NCBI GenBank assembly: GCA_037953745.1
Contig: JBAKBP010003229.1
Coordinates: 62,001-126,000, forward strand
From: Lithodes maja
Taxonomy: Eukaryota > Arthropoda > Malacostraca > Decapoda > Lithodidae
DNA: 64,000 nucleotides
Direction of reading: 5' to 3'
Shown here piece after piece: positions 63,643-64,000 of this stretch (positions are counted from its first letter, which is position 1; every line of letters begins with the position of its first letter). The position numbers and the translations under genes were made by a program. Below the pieces are notes generated by a model. It made no database searches, was not told the origin of the DNA, and worked only from the letters and a program-made list of their open reading frames with translations.

Positions 63643-64000
63643 ACAACATCCCCATAACACACATACACACTCAAAATCCTTGGTGTAACATGATACATCT
63701 ATGTCATTTACACAATAAACTGGCCAGCCCTATGGGAGTTATATCTGGGAACTCGGTGCTCTGGTTAAACTAATTGTATAAAAAAAATAAAAATAAATAA
63801 ACTGACACCAAGGCTAAACGCCCTCAAGTCACTTGCCCACACAACATTTGGACATAACAAAGAAACTACTACCACAGTATACAAACAATACTGTATATGC
63901 GTTCAGTGACAAATAGTTTGTATTAATATTATTATTATACATTCAGTGATGGAATATGCTAGCTCTGGTTGGGCCTCTAACGTCTCTGAAACACATTACA
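63643..64000 (+). pseudogene. Family C LINE, plus-strand copy (segment 5: thumb), runs off the window
   Basis: Aligns with 22490-22750 of the second family C copy, from AACAACACACCCC through the block encoding MEYASPAWASN (here MEYASSGWASNVSETHY). A low-complexity insertion (about 63720-63800) and a second small one (about 63885-63945) interrupt it. The copy continues past 64000. Confidence 0.88.

Noticed and set aside
1..64000. LTR retrotransposons or endogenous viruses
   Set aside because: I saw no direct long terminal repeats, primer-binding site, aspartic protease or DDE integrase motif of that class.

Overview
This window is a eukaryotic transposon landscape, and I found no host gene in it. 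There is no operon structure or bacterial signal. Almost every base can be assigned to retrotransposons or DNA transposons, many nested inside one another. An interstitial (TTAGG)n tract, the arthropod telomere unit, plus DIRS, Penelope-like, RTE, L2, jockey-type and I-type retroelements with piggyBac, pogo/Tigger, hAT and Merlin-like DNA elements, suggest an arthropod, most likely a decapod crustacean. That placement is inference.

Layout. (1) 1-19.1 kb: a minus-strand copy of a jockey-type LINE (here 'family C') is split by a 15.8-kb DIRS retrotransposon (192-16010), a small LINE 3' end (16038-16430) and a Penelope-like inverted-repeat element (17618-18722). The DIRS itself carries a family A LINE, a hAT remnant and a Merlin-like element that in turn carries a pogo element. 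(2) 19.5-36.5 kb: a minus-strand RTE-type LINE ('family D') is split by a 4.4-kb TA-flanked DNA element (holding a second family C copy) and by a second, 9.1-kb DIRS element (24699-33776). (3) 36.5-43.0 kb: TTAA- and TA-flanked non-autonomous elements, then a near-complete piggyBac (38272-42480) and a piggyBac-type MITE. (4) 44.1-49.2 kb: a plus-strand RTE-type LINE with a zinc-finger insert ('family F'), carrying two DNA MITEs, followed by a tRNA-derived SINE. (5) 49.6-64.0 kb: a plus-strand family C copy, running off the window, cut by families A, B and D, an L2 and an I-type LINE, with four TTAA MITEs.

How the parts relate. Several elements occur more than once, so interrupted copies can be compared with uninterrupted ones inside the window. 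This fixes insertion points to the base for both DIRS elements and for several LINEs. In each DIRS element the internal complementary region equals the predicted junction of the two element ends. Nearly all coding regions are broken by frameshifts, stops, deletions or changed catalytic motifs. The least damaged are the RTE reverse transcriptase at 57011-58765, the DIRS2 gag-like ORF and tyrosine recombinase, and the piggyBac transposase (two small frameshifts).

I did not find a new defence or metabolic system. The signals best worth follow-up are the palindrome arrays in the two DIRS leaders, a LINE lineage that spread after losing its polymerase motif, and a hybrid piggyBac MITE that shares an end with the resident piggyBac.
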